Shown piece after piece: positions 1-8,343 of a stretch of DNA of 64,000 bases. The DNA is from [Empedobacter] haloabium (GTDB taxonomy: Bacteria; Pseudomonadota; Gammaproteobacteria; Burkholderiales; Burkholderiaceae_D): assembly GCA_008011715.2 (NCBI GenBank), contig CP136508.1, positions 5,704,001 through 5,768,000 on the forward strand, read 5' to 3'. Numbering within the stretch: position 1 is the stretch's first letter; each line of letters opens with the position of its first letter. The position numbers and the translations under genes were made by a program. The notes under the pieces are model-generated. The model was not told the origin of the DNA, did no database searches, and was given only the letters and a program-made list of their open reading frames with translations.

Positions 1-1
1 G

Positions 2-1582
2 GCCAACGGCGCGGCCGGCCGGCTGTTCGGCTACGCGCCCGAACAAATGGCCGGTCTGCCGCTGGTGCAGCTGCTGCCGGCCACGCACGGCGAGGCGCCG
101 GCCGCCCTGCTGCGCCGCATCGCCGCCGGCGCCAGCCAGTCGTACGAGGCGACCGGCTGGCGCCGCGAAGGGGTGTCGTTCCCGCTGGCCGTTTCCGTCA
201 GCGAGGTGGAGCTGCCGGGCGAGCACCTGTTCGTGGCGATCCTGCACGACCTGACGGAGCAGCAGCGCGCCCAGGAACGCATCTACCGCCTGGCCCACCA
301 CGACCCGCTGACGGGCCTGGACAACCGCCTGTCGCTGAACCTGCGGCTGGACCAGCTGCTGGCGCGCACCCGGCGCGAAGGCGGCAGCGCGGCCGTGATG
401 TTCCTCGACCTGGACCACTTCAAGAAGATCAACGACACCCACGGCCACCAGACCGGCGACCAGCTGCTGATCGCCGTGGCGGGCCGCCTGCGCGAGCTGC
501 TGCGCGACGTCGACACCATCGCCCGCCTGGGCGGCGACGAATTCATCGTGCTGACCTCCGGCACCGTCACGCCGGACATCGTCAGCCACCTGGCCAGCCG
601 TATCGTCGAGGTGCTGGCGCGGCCGTACCAGTTGCAGGGCCTGACGGTGCACAGCGGCGCCAGCGTGGGCGTGGCCATGTTCCCGTCCGACGGCGACGAC
701 AGCAGCACCCTGCTGCGCCACGCCGACACGGCGATGTACGCGGCCAAGAGCTGCGGCCGCGGCAATTTCCAGTTCTTCTCGGCCGAGATGAACGCCGCCA
801 CGCACGAGCGCCTGCTGCTGGAAAACCGCCTGTGGCAGGCGCTCGAGCAGGACGAGTTCGAGCTGTTCCTGCAGGCCCAGATCGACCTGCGCAGCGGCGC
901 CGTGATCGGCGCCGAAGCGCTGCTGCGCTGGCACCATCCGGAGCTGGGCATGGTGGGACCGGACCGCTTCATTCCGATCGCCGAGGAGTCCGGCCTGATC
1001 CTGCCGCTGGGCGACTGGGCGCTGCGCCGCGCCGTGCAGCTGCTGGACCGCTGGCGCGGCCTGGGCCTGGGCCACCTGCGCCTGGCCGTCAACCTGTCCG
1101 CGCGCCAGTGCCACGGCACCGGCCTGCTGCCGCTGCTGGACCGCCTGCTGCGCGAGACCGGCATCGATCCGGCGTTGCTGGAGCTGGAGATCACGGAAAC
1201 GGCCGCGATGCAGGACCCGGAACGCAGCCGCGAGCTGCTGCAGCAGCTGCGCGCGCGCGGCATCAAGGTCGCCATCGACGATTTCGGCACCGGTTACTCG
1301 TCGCTGTCGTACCTGAAGCTGTTCGAACTGGACCGGATCAAGATCGACCGCGGCTTCGTCAAGGACATCGAGACCGACCCGGACGACGCGGCCATCGTCT
1401 CGGCCACGATCGGGCTGGCCCACGCGCTGGGGCTGGAGGTGATCGCGGAAGGCGTCGAGACGCAGGCGCAGGCCGACTTCCTGCGCGGCAAGCGCTGCGA
1501 CGAGGCGCAGGGGTATCTGTTTGCGCGGCCGGTTACCGTGGCTGAGTTCGAGATGCTGGCCAGCGCCGCCGAAACTGTGTGA
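2..1582 (+). CDS. PAS-GGDEF-EAL cyclic-di-GMP signalling protein (5' partial)
   Basis: The reading frame is open from base 2, so the start lies outside the window and 526 codons are visible. The first ~75 residues look like the end of a PAS sensor domain. A diguanylate cyclase domain follows, with an intact GGDEF motif near base 530 and an RxxD inhibitory site five residues before it. The C-terminal phosphodiesterase domain keeps EAL (near base 914), NLSARQ, the DDFGTGYSS loop, the catalytic Lys in KIDRGF and EGVET. Both domains therefore look catalytically competent, and the net activity cannot be predicted. The stop is followed within 6 nt by a large palindromic repeat. The next gene converges on it and is an HD-GYP protein, so two c-di-GMP enzymes lie tail to tail. 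Confidence 0.93.
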   Translation, partial: ANGAAGRLFGYAPEQMAGLPLVQLLPATHGEAPAALLRRIAAGASQSYEATGWRREGVSFPLAVSVSEVELPGEHLFVAILHDLTEQQRAQERIYRLAHHDPLTGLDNRLSLNLRLDQLLARTRREGGSAAVMFLDLDHFKKINDTHGHQTGDQLLIAVAGRLRELLRDVDTIARLGGDEFIVLTSGTVTPDIVSHLASRIVEVLARPYQLQGLTVHSGASVGVAMFPSDGDDSSTLLRHADTAMYAAKSCGRGNFQFFSAEMNAATHERLLLENRLWQALEQDEFELFLQAQIDLRSGAVIGAEALLRWHHPELGMVGPDRFIPIAEESGLILPLGDWALRRAVQLLDRWRGLGLGHLRLAVNLSARQCHGTGLLPLLDRLLRETGIDPALLELEITETAAMQDPERSRELLQQLRARGIKVAIDDFGTGYSSLSYLKLFELDRIKIDRGFVKDIETDPDDAAIVSATIGLAHALGLEVIAEGVETQAQADFLRGKRCDEAQGYLFARPVTVAEFEMLASAAETV

Positions 1583-1587
1583 TGTCT

Positions 1588-1681
1588 GGGGTCTGTCCCT
1601 GCGGGACTGACCCCGGTTTTATTCGCCGGCTCATGTGTCGCGATGAAAACCGGGGTCAGTCCCCATCCGGGGACAGACCCC
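1588..1681. repeat. Compound palindrome (GGGGTC-type), probable bidirectional terminator
   Basis: Two inverted copies face each other. An 18-nt arm at 1603-1620 (starts GGGACTGACCCC, ends in four T) is the exact reverse complement of 1646-1663, with a 25-nt spacer. Outer 12-nt pieces at 1588-1599 (GGGGTCTGTCCC) and 1669-1681 (GGGGACAGACCCC) extend the pairing across a small internal bulge. Each half is itself a 12-nt-arm hairpin of the GGGGTC family also seen at 21008, 29676 and 29848. It fills the gap between two convergent genes. Confidence 0.85.
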
Positions 1682-1686
1682 AACCC

Positions 1687-3237
1687 TCAAGCGCTGACGA
1701 TGTCCTCCAGCGCGGCCACCACCTCCGGATCGAACTGCGTGCCGCTGCGCTCGCGGATGTACTGCAGCGCCGCCGCCTGCGGCCATGCTTCGTTGTAGGT
1801 CCGCTCGTGCATCAGCGAATCGTACACGTCCACCACCGCGACGATGCGGGCGGACAGCGGAATGGCGTTGCCGCGCAGGCCGTTCGGATAGCCGCTGCCG
1901 TCGAAATGCTCGTGGTGCGCGCCGGCGATCTCGGCGCCGTAGGTCAGGTAGCTGACGCCGTCGACCATGCCGGCCGCCCGCTCCAGCACCTTCTGCCCGA
2001 CCGATGCATGCGCCTGCATGTGCGTGCGCTCTTCCTCCGTGTGCGCGCCCGGCTTCAGGAGGATGTGGTCCGGCGTGGCCACCTTGCCGACGTCGTGCAG
2101 AATGCTGGCCAGGCCGATCATGTCCAGCAGCTGCGGCGTCAGCTGGTCCGGGTAGGCGCCCCGTTCCTTCATGCGCGCGGCGATGCTCGACGACAGCTGC
2201 TGCACCCGCCGCACGTGGCCCTTGATGTCGCCGTCGCGGAATTCGGCCAGGTCGGCCAGCGCGATCACCGTTGCTTCCTGCGCCTTGCGCAGTTGGCCGA
2301 ACATGTACAGGTTGTCGAAGGCGGCGGCGATGCGTTCGCAGAACACTTCCAGCAGGTCGCGCTGGATCTGCGCCAGCGGCCACGGTGGCGTGACCGAGAT
2401 CGCCACGTCGCGGTGCTCCTGGGTGCGGATGTACAGCACGTTGGCCGGGTGGTCGAACTGGCTTTTCTTCTCCGCGAAAGCCTTGGCGATCGTCGGCGCC
2501 AGCGTGTGGTCGACCGGCAGGTGCTCCGCGTCGGCCAGCGGCGTGTAGCCGCCCGTGGCCGCGACGACGGTCGTCGTGCCGGTGTCGCCCTGCATCAGAC
2601 ACAGCACGCCATCGGCGCCCACGTCGAGGATCGCCGAGACCTGGTTCAACACGCCGGATGCGAACTCGCGCAGGGAATGGATCTGGTACAGATTGGTTGC
2701 CCCGGCCAGGATCTTGCCAAGACCTACACGGCTGCGTTCCAGCATGTTCAGGCTCTCGTAGGCGCGCAGCGCCGAGATCACCGTCGTGAACAGCTTCTGC
2801 GTCGTCAGCTCGGTCTTGGCCTTGTAGTCGTTGATGTCGTATTCGACGATGACGCGCTGTTCCGGCGCCTGGCCGGGCTGGCCGGTGCGCAGCACGACCC
2901 GCACGATGGCGTTGTGCAGCTCCTCGCGGATGCGGCGCGCCAGCACCAGGCCGGCGTCGTCCGTTTCCATCACCACGTCCAGCAGCACCAGGGCGATGTC
3001 GGGCGTGTTGGCCAGGATGTCGAAGCCTTCGCGGCCGCTGTAGGCGGAAAACAGCTCCAGCTCGCGGTCCTTGAACGTGACATTGCGCAGCGCCAGCCGG
3101 GTCACGGCGTGCACGTCCTGGTCGTCGTCGACGATCAGCACGCGCCACTGCCGCTGGTCCGGCGGGGTCGATTGCGAGTGCTCGTCTTCCTCTTCGTCCA
3201 GCAGCCAGTTATCATCGGCAGCAGTCGAATCCGTCAT
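1687..3237 (-). CDS. Response regulator with DUF3369 and HD-GYP phosphodiesterase domains
   Basis: 516 aa. An acidic N-terminal stretch leads into a receiver domain (about residues 31-150; acidic pocket in IVDDD, phospho-acceptor Asp87 in LLDVVM). A DUF3369 GAF-like sensory domain (about 150-310) and an HD-GYP domain (about 325-510) follow. The HD-GYP signature is complete: HDVGK at 381-385, HHE at 441-443, DGSGYP at 446-451. Proteins of this architecture are predicted to hydrolyse cyclic-di-GMP under control of a histidine kinase. No kinase is adjacent. The gene is divergent from the cheW-like gene, and both may share the 3238-3373 promoter region. The ATG at 3237 is followed at once by the acidic leader. 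Confidence 0.93.
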   Translation of the reverse strand: MTDSTAADDNWLLDEEEDEHSQSTPPDQRQWRVLIVDDDQDVHAVTRLALRNVTFKDRELELFSAYSGREGFDILANTPDIALVLLDVVMETDDAGLVLARRIREELHNAIVRVVLRTGQPGQAPEQRVIVEYDINDYKAKTELTTQKLFTTVISALRAYESLNMLERSRVGLGKILAGATNLYQIHSLREFASGVLNQVSAILDVGADGVLCLMQGDTGTTTVVAATGGYTPLADAEHLPVDHTLAPTIAKAFAEKKSQFDHPANVLYIRTQEHRDVAISVTPPWPLAQIQRDLLEVFCERIAAAFDNLYMFGQLRKAQEATVIALADLAEFRDGDIKGHVRRVQQLSSSIAARMKERGAYPDQLTPQLLDMIGLASILHDVGKVATPDHILLKPGAHTEEERTHMQAHASVGQKVLERAAGMVDGVSYLTYGAEIAGAHHEHFDGSGYPNGLRGNAIPLSARIVAVVDVYDSLMHERTYNEAWPQAAALQYIRERSGTQFDPEVVAALEDIVSA

Positions 3238-3373
3238 GCGTGCTCCTTCGGTCTCCGTAGGTTGTTACGCAGCATAAATCAGAAGCCGCGGCGGTGCCAA
3301 CGAAAACTTGCCGTGCCGCAAATGGCACGGGAGTCTGGTACGCTTTGACCACAATCATTCGGGGGAGCAGATC

Positions 3374-3868
3374 ATGCAAGACCATCCAGACCAGCCGGAC
3401 AGCGGCGCCGACGGCGCCGGCCGCGAATTTCTCGCCTTCACGCTGGGCCGCGAGGAATACGGCATCGACATCCTGAAGGTGCAGGAAATCCGGGGCTACG
3501 AGGCGGTGACGCGCATCGCCAACGCACCGGAATTCATCAAGGGCGTGATCAACCTGCGCGGCATCATCATTCCGGTCGTGGACATGCGCATCAAGTTCCA
3601 CCTGGGCGAGCCGGTGTACGACCAGTTCACCGTGGTGATCATCCTCAACATCAAGGGCCGCGTGGTCGGCATGGTGGTGGACAGCGTGTCCGACGTGACG
3701 ACGTTGACGCCCGACCAGATCAAGCCGTCGCCGGAAATGGGCACGGCGTTCTCGCAGGAATTCATGATCGGGCTCGGAACGATTGGCGAACGGATGCTGA
3801 TCCTGATGGATATCGACAAGCTGATGTCGAGCCCGGAGATGGGGTTGAACGATCCGATCAATCCATAG
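3374..3868 (+). CDS. cheW: Chemotaxis coupling protein CheW
   Basis: 164 aa. The start is ATG 3374 because a GGGGGAG Shine-Dalgarno lies 7-8 nt upstream; an in-frame start at 3308 would add an unconserved leader. The protein is a single CheW-like SH3-type beta domain with family hallmarks: [18 protein letters not shown] near the start, then [16 protein letters not shown] and [10 protein letters not shown]. CheW links methyl-accepting receptors to the kinase CheA at the inner membrane. No cheA or receptor gene is nearby, so this is a stand-alone coupling protein. The stop is followed by a perfect 53-nt palindrome and a short T-run, a likely terminator. Confidence 0.95.
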   Translation: MQDHPDQPDSGADGAGREFLAFTLGREEYGIDILKVQEIRGYEAVTRIANAPEFIKGVINLRGIIIPVVDMRIKFHLGEPVYDQFTVVIILNIKGRVVGMVVDSVSDVTTLTPDQIKPSPEMGTAFSQEFMIGLGTIGERMLILMDIDKLMSSPEMGLNDPINP

Positions 3869-3877
3869 GAAACCCGT

Positions 3878-3930
3878 GGGGTCAGGCACCTGTTTTCGAG
3901 TCGAAGACTCGAAAACAGGTGCCTGACCCC
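3878..3930. repeat. 53-nt perfect palindrome, 25-3-25 class (copy 1)
   Basis: The left arm 3878-3902 begins GGGGTCAGGCACC and ends CGAGTC. The loop is GAA (3903-3905). The right arm 3906-3930 is the exact reverse complement over all 25 positions. TTTTT follows on the plus strand at 3934-3938, so it probably terminates cheW. Same architecture as 17272, 46315, 57444 and 57529. Confidence 0.93.
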
Positions 3931-3937
3931 GGTGTTT

Positions 3938-4876
3938 TTACCCGCCCTGGCGCCGCGAGCAGGCGCTCTTCCCGGCCAGGTCGATGTTCTGGTAACGGAT
4001 CTCGTAGCGCCCCGTCGCTAGCTCGTCGACGATGTGCCGGTCGTGCGCCTGCACGAACACGTAGCGCACGTTGGCGTGGCGTTCCAGGTCGTAGACCTTG
4101 ATGAATACGGGGAAGGCGTTGTTGGTATTGTCCAGGGTGAGTTCCATGTCCTGGCCCTTGTTGGCGACGGGGAAGCCGGACACGTAGCCGGAGCGCGTCG
4201 GCCACGGCTCGCCGTTCGGTGCCACCAGCGCCGGGGTCTCGTTGTCGCATTCGCCGCTGGCGTCGGGCAGTACCACCTGCGACACGGCCATGACCTTGAT
4301 CGGTGCGCTGTCGTCGGCGTCGCCCGGTACACGGCCGGCCGCCGTGCCCCAGCCCTCCGCTTCCGCATCCCGCTCGGCCCGCGTGTACGGCCGGCTCGCG
4401 CTGGCCGTCAGGCCGCTCGGGCTGCCGCCCCAGGCCGATGCCAGCACCGTGGACACCTGGCGCGGCTCGGCCACCGTCATCACGCCAGCCACCCAGCCCA
4501 GCCCCAGGCTGCAGGCGATGGACAGCCACCAGCGCCAGTTGCGCCCCAGTGCCACGCGGCGGCGCTGGCCCTCCGGCTGGTCGGCCCAGGCCTGCGCCGG
4601 CGCATCCACCGAGCGCTCTTCACGCGTACTCTCCAGCCACTCGACCTCGAATTCCTCCTGGGCGATCCAGTCGTCGTGTTCCTTGCGGCGCTGCGGGTCG
4701 GCCAGCGTGCCGTAGGCCGTGTTGACGATCGCCATGATCCGGGCGGCTTTTTCGTCGCCCGGGTTCTTGTCGGGATGGTATTTCTGGCTCAGTGCCTTGT
4801 AGGCGGCACGTATGACCTCCTGCGGCGCGCCGCGCGCCACCTTCAGGTTGTCATAGTGTGTATGTATCTTTCCCAT
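3938..4876 (-). CDS. J-domain (DnaJ-like) single-pass membrane protein
   Basis: 312 aa. I chose ATG 4876 (MGKIHTHYDN) over the upstream 4927 start because the J-domain begins directly after it. Residues 5-70 form a J-domain with the HPD tripeptide at 34-36, which stimulates Hsp70/DnaK ATPase. There is no Gly/Phe region and no zinc finger, so it is a type III J-protein. A transmembrane helix (WWLSIACSLGLGWVAGVM) follows at about residues 125-145. The C-terminal ~165 residues are an unrecognised domain, probably periplasmic, with two or three Cys. I infer a membrane-tethered DnaK recruiter; its client is unknown. Confidence 0.82.
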   Translation of the reverse strand: MGKIHTHYDNLKVARGAPQEVIRAAYKALSQKYHPDKNPGDEKAARIMAIVNTAYGTLADPQRRKEHDDWIAQEEFEVEWLESTREERSVDAPAQAWADQPEGQRRRVALGRNWRWWLSIACSLGLGWVAGVMTVAEPRQVSTVLASAWGGSPSGLTASASRPYTRAERDAEAEGWGTAAGRVPGDADDSAPIKVMAVSQVVLPDASGECDNETPALVAPNGEPWPTRSGYVSGFPVANKGQDMELTLDNTNNAFPVFIKVYDLERHANVRYVFVQAHDRHIVDELATGRYEIRYQNIDLAGKSACSRRQGG

Positions 4877-4960
4877 CGCATCAATATTGTCAGCCGCGCG
4901 CCACGACGGGGTTTCGCGCCAGGTCAACCATAATAGCCGAACTCATCATGCCTGCTCGCT

Positions 4961-6109
4961 CTACAGCCGATGGGCCCGGTCGCTGGCGGCCAGCGCGGCC
5001 GGCAGCTCGACGTCCTTGCCCACCACCAGTACCTTGAACAGCTCGCCCATCTCGGCCGGCGACAGCAGCTTGTGCACGGCGTTCGCCTGCGGCAGGTAGC
5101 GCATCGCGTCGGCCGGATCGGTGCGCAGCAGCAGCTCGCCGATGCCCGCGCCCAGCAGGAACGTGGCCTGGCTCATGTAGGCGATCACGTCGGCACCGGC
5201 GTCCTGCGCCGCCAGCGCCATCGCCGTGAAGTCCACGTGCGCCGTGATGTCCTGCAGGCCGGGCAGGTAGAACGGATCGTCGTGAGCATGATGGCGGTAG
5301 TGGCACATCAAGGTGCCCGTGGCGCGGTCCGGATGGTAGAACTCGTGGCCGGGAAAGCCGTAGTCGAGCAGGATCGCGGCGCCCTTGCCGCGCGCCAGCA
5401 GGGCGCCCACGCTGCCCATGAAACCGCAGGCGGTGCCATGCAGCTCCGTCACATACCCTGGCGGCAGCTGGTCCGCTTCCGGCACCTGGCTGGCCAGCTG
5501 CGCCGCCAGCACGGGCGGCAGCGGCGCCGGCTGGTAGGCGAAGCGGCCATCGGCCACCGTCACGTGCAGCTCGCGCCAGCCGTCGTCCGTTTTCATGACG
5601 AGGTGCACCGGCATCGCGTCCAGCACCTCGTTGCCGAGGATGACGCCGTCGAAGCGCTCGGGAATGCCATCCAGCCACGTCACCTGCGGGAAGTCGCGCA
5701 GCGCCTCCTGCTGGCGCGCGCGCAGCTCGCCGGACAGTTCGACGATCGCGTACCGCTCGACGGTGACGCCCTGCGCCGCCAGTTCGGTCAGCACATCGCG
5801 CGCCAGCTTGCCGGTGCCGGCGCCGAATTCGAGGATGTGCGGGGCGCTTTGCGCCATAATAGCGGCCGCGACCTGTGCCAGCGCGGCGCCGAACAGCGGC
5901 GACATCTCCGGCGCGGTTGTAAAATCGCCATCCTTGCCCAACTTGGCGGCACCGCCGCTGTAATAGCCGAGGTCCGGCGCGTACAGCGCCTGTTCCATGA
6001 AGCTGGCAAACGGGATGGCGCCGCCATGCCGGGCGATGTCGGCGGCGATACGGTGCTGCAGGGCGTGCGACGCGGCCAGCGCGTCGGCGGAAGGTGCGGG
6101 TAGGGACAT
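4961..6109 (-). CDS. MidA/NDUFAF7-family SAM-dependent methyltransferase (DUF185)
   Basis: 382 aa from ATG 6109 (MSLPAPSADA); an in-frame upstream start at 6160 would add an unconserved basic leader. Family markers are FASFMEQALYAPDLGYYS, the FTTAPEMSPLFG segment, the SAM-binding loop ILEFGAGTGKLA and the GVILGNEVLDAMPV motif. Mitochondrial NDUFAF7 methylates a complex I subunit arginine. The substrates of bacterial members are not settled. The gene diverges from the folate-type reductase with about 65 nt between starts. Confidence 0.9.
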   Translation of the reverse strand: MSLPAPSADALAASHALQHRIAADIARHGGAIPFASFMEQALYAPDLGYYSGGAAKLGKDGDFTTAPEMSPLFGAALAQVAAAIMAQSAPHILEFGAGTGKLARDVLTELAAQGVTVERYAIVELSGELRARQQEALRDFPQVTWLDGIPERFDGVILGNEVLDAMPVHLVMKTDDGWRELHVTVADGRFAYQPAPLPPVLAAQLASQVPEADQLPPGYVTELHGTACGFMGSVGALLARGKGAAILLDYGFPGHEFYHPDRATGTLMCHYRHHAHDDPFYLPGLQDITAHVDFTAMALAAQDAGADVIAYMSQATFLLGAGIGELLLRTDPADAMRYLPQANAVHKLLSPAEMGELFKVLVVGKDVELPAALAASDRAHRL

Positions 6110-6174
6110 CCCCGCATTGTAGCGAATCGCGCGCGCCCGGCAATATTGATGTTTCCTCATCTTCTGGAGTGACT

Positions 6175-6945
6175 ATGACTGAAACGGCGCTTGCCCCGGT
6201 GGCGCTGGTGACGGGCGCGGGCCGGCGCATCGGCCGCGCCATCGCGCTGGGCATGGCCCAGGCAGGCTGGGACGTGGCCGTCCACTACCGCGCCTCGCGC
6301 GCCGAGGCCGAGGATGTCGTCGCCCGCATCCAGGCCCTGGGCCGCCGCGCCGTGGCGCTGCATGCCGACCTGGCCAGCGAGGCCGCCGTCAAGGAGCTGC
6401 TGCCCGCCGCCGTCGCCGCGCTGGGCCGCGTCAGCTGCGTCGTCAACAACGCCTCGCTGTTCGACTACGACAGCGCGGCCGACTTCACGCTGGCCCGGCT
6501 GGACGCCCACATGCACGCCAACCTGGGCGCGCCGCTGCTGCTGGCGCAGTCGCTGCACGAGCACACGCCGGCCGGCAGCCAGGCCGTCGTCGTCAACCTG
6601 CTGGACCAGAAGCTGTACAATCTCAATCCCGATTTTTTGTCGTACACCCTGTCGAAAGCGGCGCTGCACACGGCCACGACGATGCTGGCCCAGGCGCTGG
6701 CACCGAAGCTGCGCGTGGTCGGCGTGGCGCCGGGGATCACCTTGGTGTCCGGCGACCAGAGCGAAGAAGGTTTCGCCAAGGCGCACGCGCAGACGCCGCT
6801 GGGCCGTTCCAGCGCGCCGGAAGACGTGGTGGCGGCCGTGCTGTATGCCGCCACGGCGCGCGCGGTCACGGGCACCACCTTGCTGGTCGACGGCGGCCAG
6901 CACCTGATGCCCCTGCCGCGCGACGTGATGTTCCTCGCACAATAA
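6175..6945 (+). CDS. Short-chain dehydrogenase/reductase, probable FolM-like pteridine reductase
   Basis: 256 aa. ATG 6175 is preceded by TGGAG at a good distance. It has a classical SDR fold: nucleotide-binding TGAGRRIGRAIA at the N-terminus, the NNAS motif, catalytic YTLSK, and the C-terminal VTGTTLLVDGG. The RR after TGAG is typical of NADPH-dependent pteridine reductase-like members. Next comes folB (27-nt gap), then ttcA, in one transcript. The folB neighbour supports a role in dihydrofolate or dihydromonapterin reduction. That assignment is contextual, since SDR substrate cannot be read from sequence alone. Confidence 0.83.
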   Translation: MTETALAPVALVTGAGRRIGRAIALGMAQAGWDVAVHYRASRAEAEDVVARIQALGRRAVALHADLASEAAVKELLPAAVAALGRVSCVVNNASLFDYDSAADFTLARLDAHMHANLGAPLLLAQSLHEHTPAGSQAVVVNLLDQKLYNLNPDFLSYTLSKAALHTATTMLAQALAPKLRVVGVAPGITLVSGDQSEEGFAKAHAQTPLGRSSAPEDVVAAVLYAATARAVTGTTLLVDGGQHLMPLPRDVMFLAQ

Positions 6946-6972
6946 AGTATCCGATTCTTTGAAGGTAAAACC

Positions 6973-7371
6973 ATGCTGTCCGCCCTCACCCATCCCCGCC
7001 TGCAGGACTGCCGCCGGCTGTTCCTGCGCAATTACGAAGTGCAGATCAATATCGGCGTGCACGATTTCGAGAAGAAGGGCGAGCAGCGCGTCCTGATCAA
7101 CGTCGACCTGTACATCCCGCTGGCCGTCTCGACGCCCAAAGCCGACGAGCTGCACGAAGTGGTCGACTACGACTTCATGCGCGAGACCATCGCGCGCCGC
7201 ATGGCGCAAGGCCACGTGCACCTGCAGGAGACGCTGTGCGACGACGTCGTCGCGGCCATGCTGACGCATCCGCGCGTGCGCGCCGTGCGCGTGTCGACGA
7301 TGAAGCCGGACGTGTATCCGGACTGCGAAGGCGTCGGCGTCGAGGTATTCAAGATCAAGGAAGACGTATGA
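6973..7371 (+). CDS. folB: Dihydroneopterin aldolase
   Basis: 132 aa, close to the usual FolB length of 115-130. It has the FolB tunnelling fold with early [19 protein letters not shown], where the family Glu-containing pterin-recognition region lies in the loops. The YDFMRETI segment and [14 protein letters not shown] near the C-terminus also fit. The enzyme makes 6-hydroxymethyl-dihydropterin in tetrahydrofolate synthesis. It sits between the FolM-like SDR and ttcA, and its stop overlaps the ttcA start (ATGA), so it is translationally coupled. Confidence 0.9.
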   Translation: MLSALTHPRLQDCRRLFLRNYEVQINIGVHDFEKKGEQRVLINVDLYIPLAVSTPKADELHEVVDYDFMRETIARRMAQGHVHLQETLCDDVVAAMLTHPRVRAVRVSTMKPDVYPDCEGVGVEVFKIKEDV

Positions 7372-8285
7372 ACGCCGTCATCGATACGCCGCTGAACGAC
7401 AAAACCGCCGAGAAGGTCGCCTACGAGAACAACAAGCTGCACAAGCGCCTGTGCCGCCTGGTGGGCCAGGCCATCGGCGACTTCAACATGATCGAGGACG
7501 GCGACAAGGTGATGGTCTGCCTGTCCGGCGGCAAGGACAGCTACGCCCTGCTCGACATCCTGATGACCCTGCGCGAGCGCGCGCCGATCCACTTCGACAT
7601 CGTCGCCGTCAACCTGGACCAGAAGCAGCCGAACTTCCCGGCCCATATCCTGCCGGCCTACCTGACGGAACTGGGCGTGGCATTCCACATCGAGAACCAG
7701 GACACCTACAGCATCGTCAAGCGCCTGGTCCCGGAAGGGAAGACCACGTGCTCGCTGTGCTCGCGCCTGCGCCGCGGCATCCTGTACCGCGTGGCGGACG
7801 AACTGGGCGCGAACAAGATCGCGCTGGGCCATCACCGCGACGATATCCTCGAGACCTTCTTCCTGAATATGTTCTTCGGCGGGAAGCTGAAGGGCATGCC
7901 GGCCAAGCTGGTCTCGGACGACGGCAAGCACATGGTGATCCGGCCGCTGGCCTACGTGAAGGAAGAGGACACCGAGCGCTACGCGCAGGTCAAAGGCTTC
8001 CCGATCATCCCGTGCGACCTGTGCGGCTCGCAGGAGAACCTGCAGCGCAAGCAGATCAAGGCCATGCTGCGCGAGTGGGAGAAAAAGCATCCGGGCCGGG
8101 TCGAGAGCGTGTTCTCGTCGCTGTCCACCGTGATCCCGTCGCACCTGATGGACCGCAACCTGTTCGGCTTCACCGACCTGAAGACCGATGGCGTGCCCAA
8201 CCCGCTGGGCGACATCGCCTTCGACGAGGAGCCGTGCAGCACGCCGGCGACCGTGCCGGGCATCATCCCGCTGCAGCAGCAATAA
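7368..8285 (+). CDS. ttcA: tRNA 2-thiocytidine(32) biosynthesis protein TtcA
   Basis: 305 aa starting at ATG 7368, overlapping the folB stop by 4 nt. The PP-loop ATPase motif SGGKDSY lies near residue 50. Two CxxC pairs (TCSLCSR and CDLCGS) match the cysteines that hold the Fe-S cluster in TtcA. The enzyme adenylates and thiolates C32 in the anticodon loop of certain tRNAs. The GHHRDD and [11 protein letters not shown] segments are characteristic. It is followed by a bidirectional terminator. Confidence 0.96.
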   Translation: MNAVIDTPLNDKTAEKVAYENNKLHKRLCRLVGQAIGDFNMIEDGDKVMVCLSGGKDSYALLDILMTLRERAPIHFDIVAVNLDQKQPNFPAHILPAYLTELGVAFHIENQDTYSIVKRLVPEGKTTCSLCSRLRRGILYRVADELGANKIALGHHRDDILETFFLNMFFGGKLKGMPAKLVSDDGKHMVIRPLAYVKEEDTERYAQVKGFPIIPCDLCGSQENLQRKQIKAMLREWEKKHPGRVESVFSSLSTVIPSHLMDRNLFGFTDLKTDGVPNPLGDIAFDEEPCSTPATVPGIIPLQQQ

Positions 8286-8292
8286 GTTCGTT

Positions 8293-8327
8293 GCCTGAAA
8301 AATGGGGACAGACCCCATTTTTCAGGC
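8293..8327. terminator. Bidirectional intrinsic terminator, AAAAATGGGG palindrome class
   Basis: A perfect 15-bp stem, GCCTGAAAAATGGGG (8293-8307) against 8313-8327, with the 5-nt loop ACAGA. The stem carries A5 on one side and T5 on the other, so transcripts from either strand end in a U-rich stem. It lies between the convergent ttcA and M14 peptidase genes. A second copy with a different loop is at 32717-32755. Confidence 0.85.
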
Positions 8328-8343
8328 ATGTCTTACCGATCGA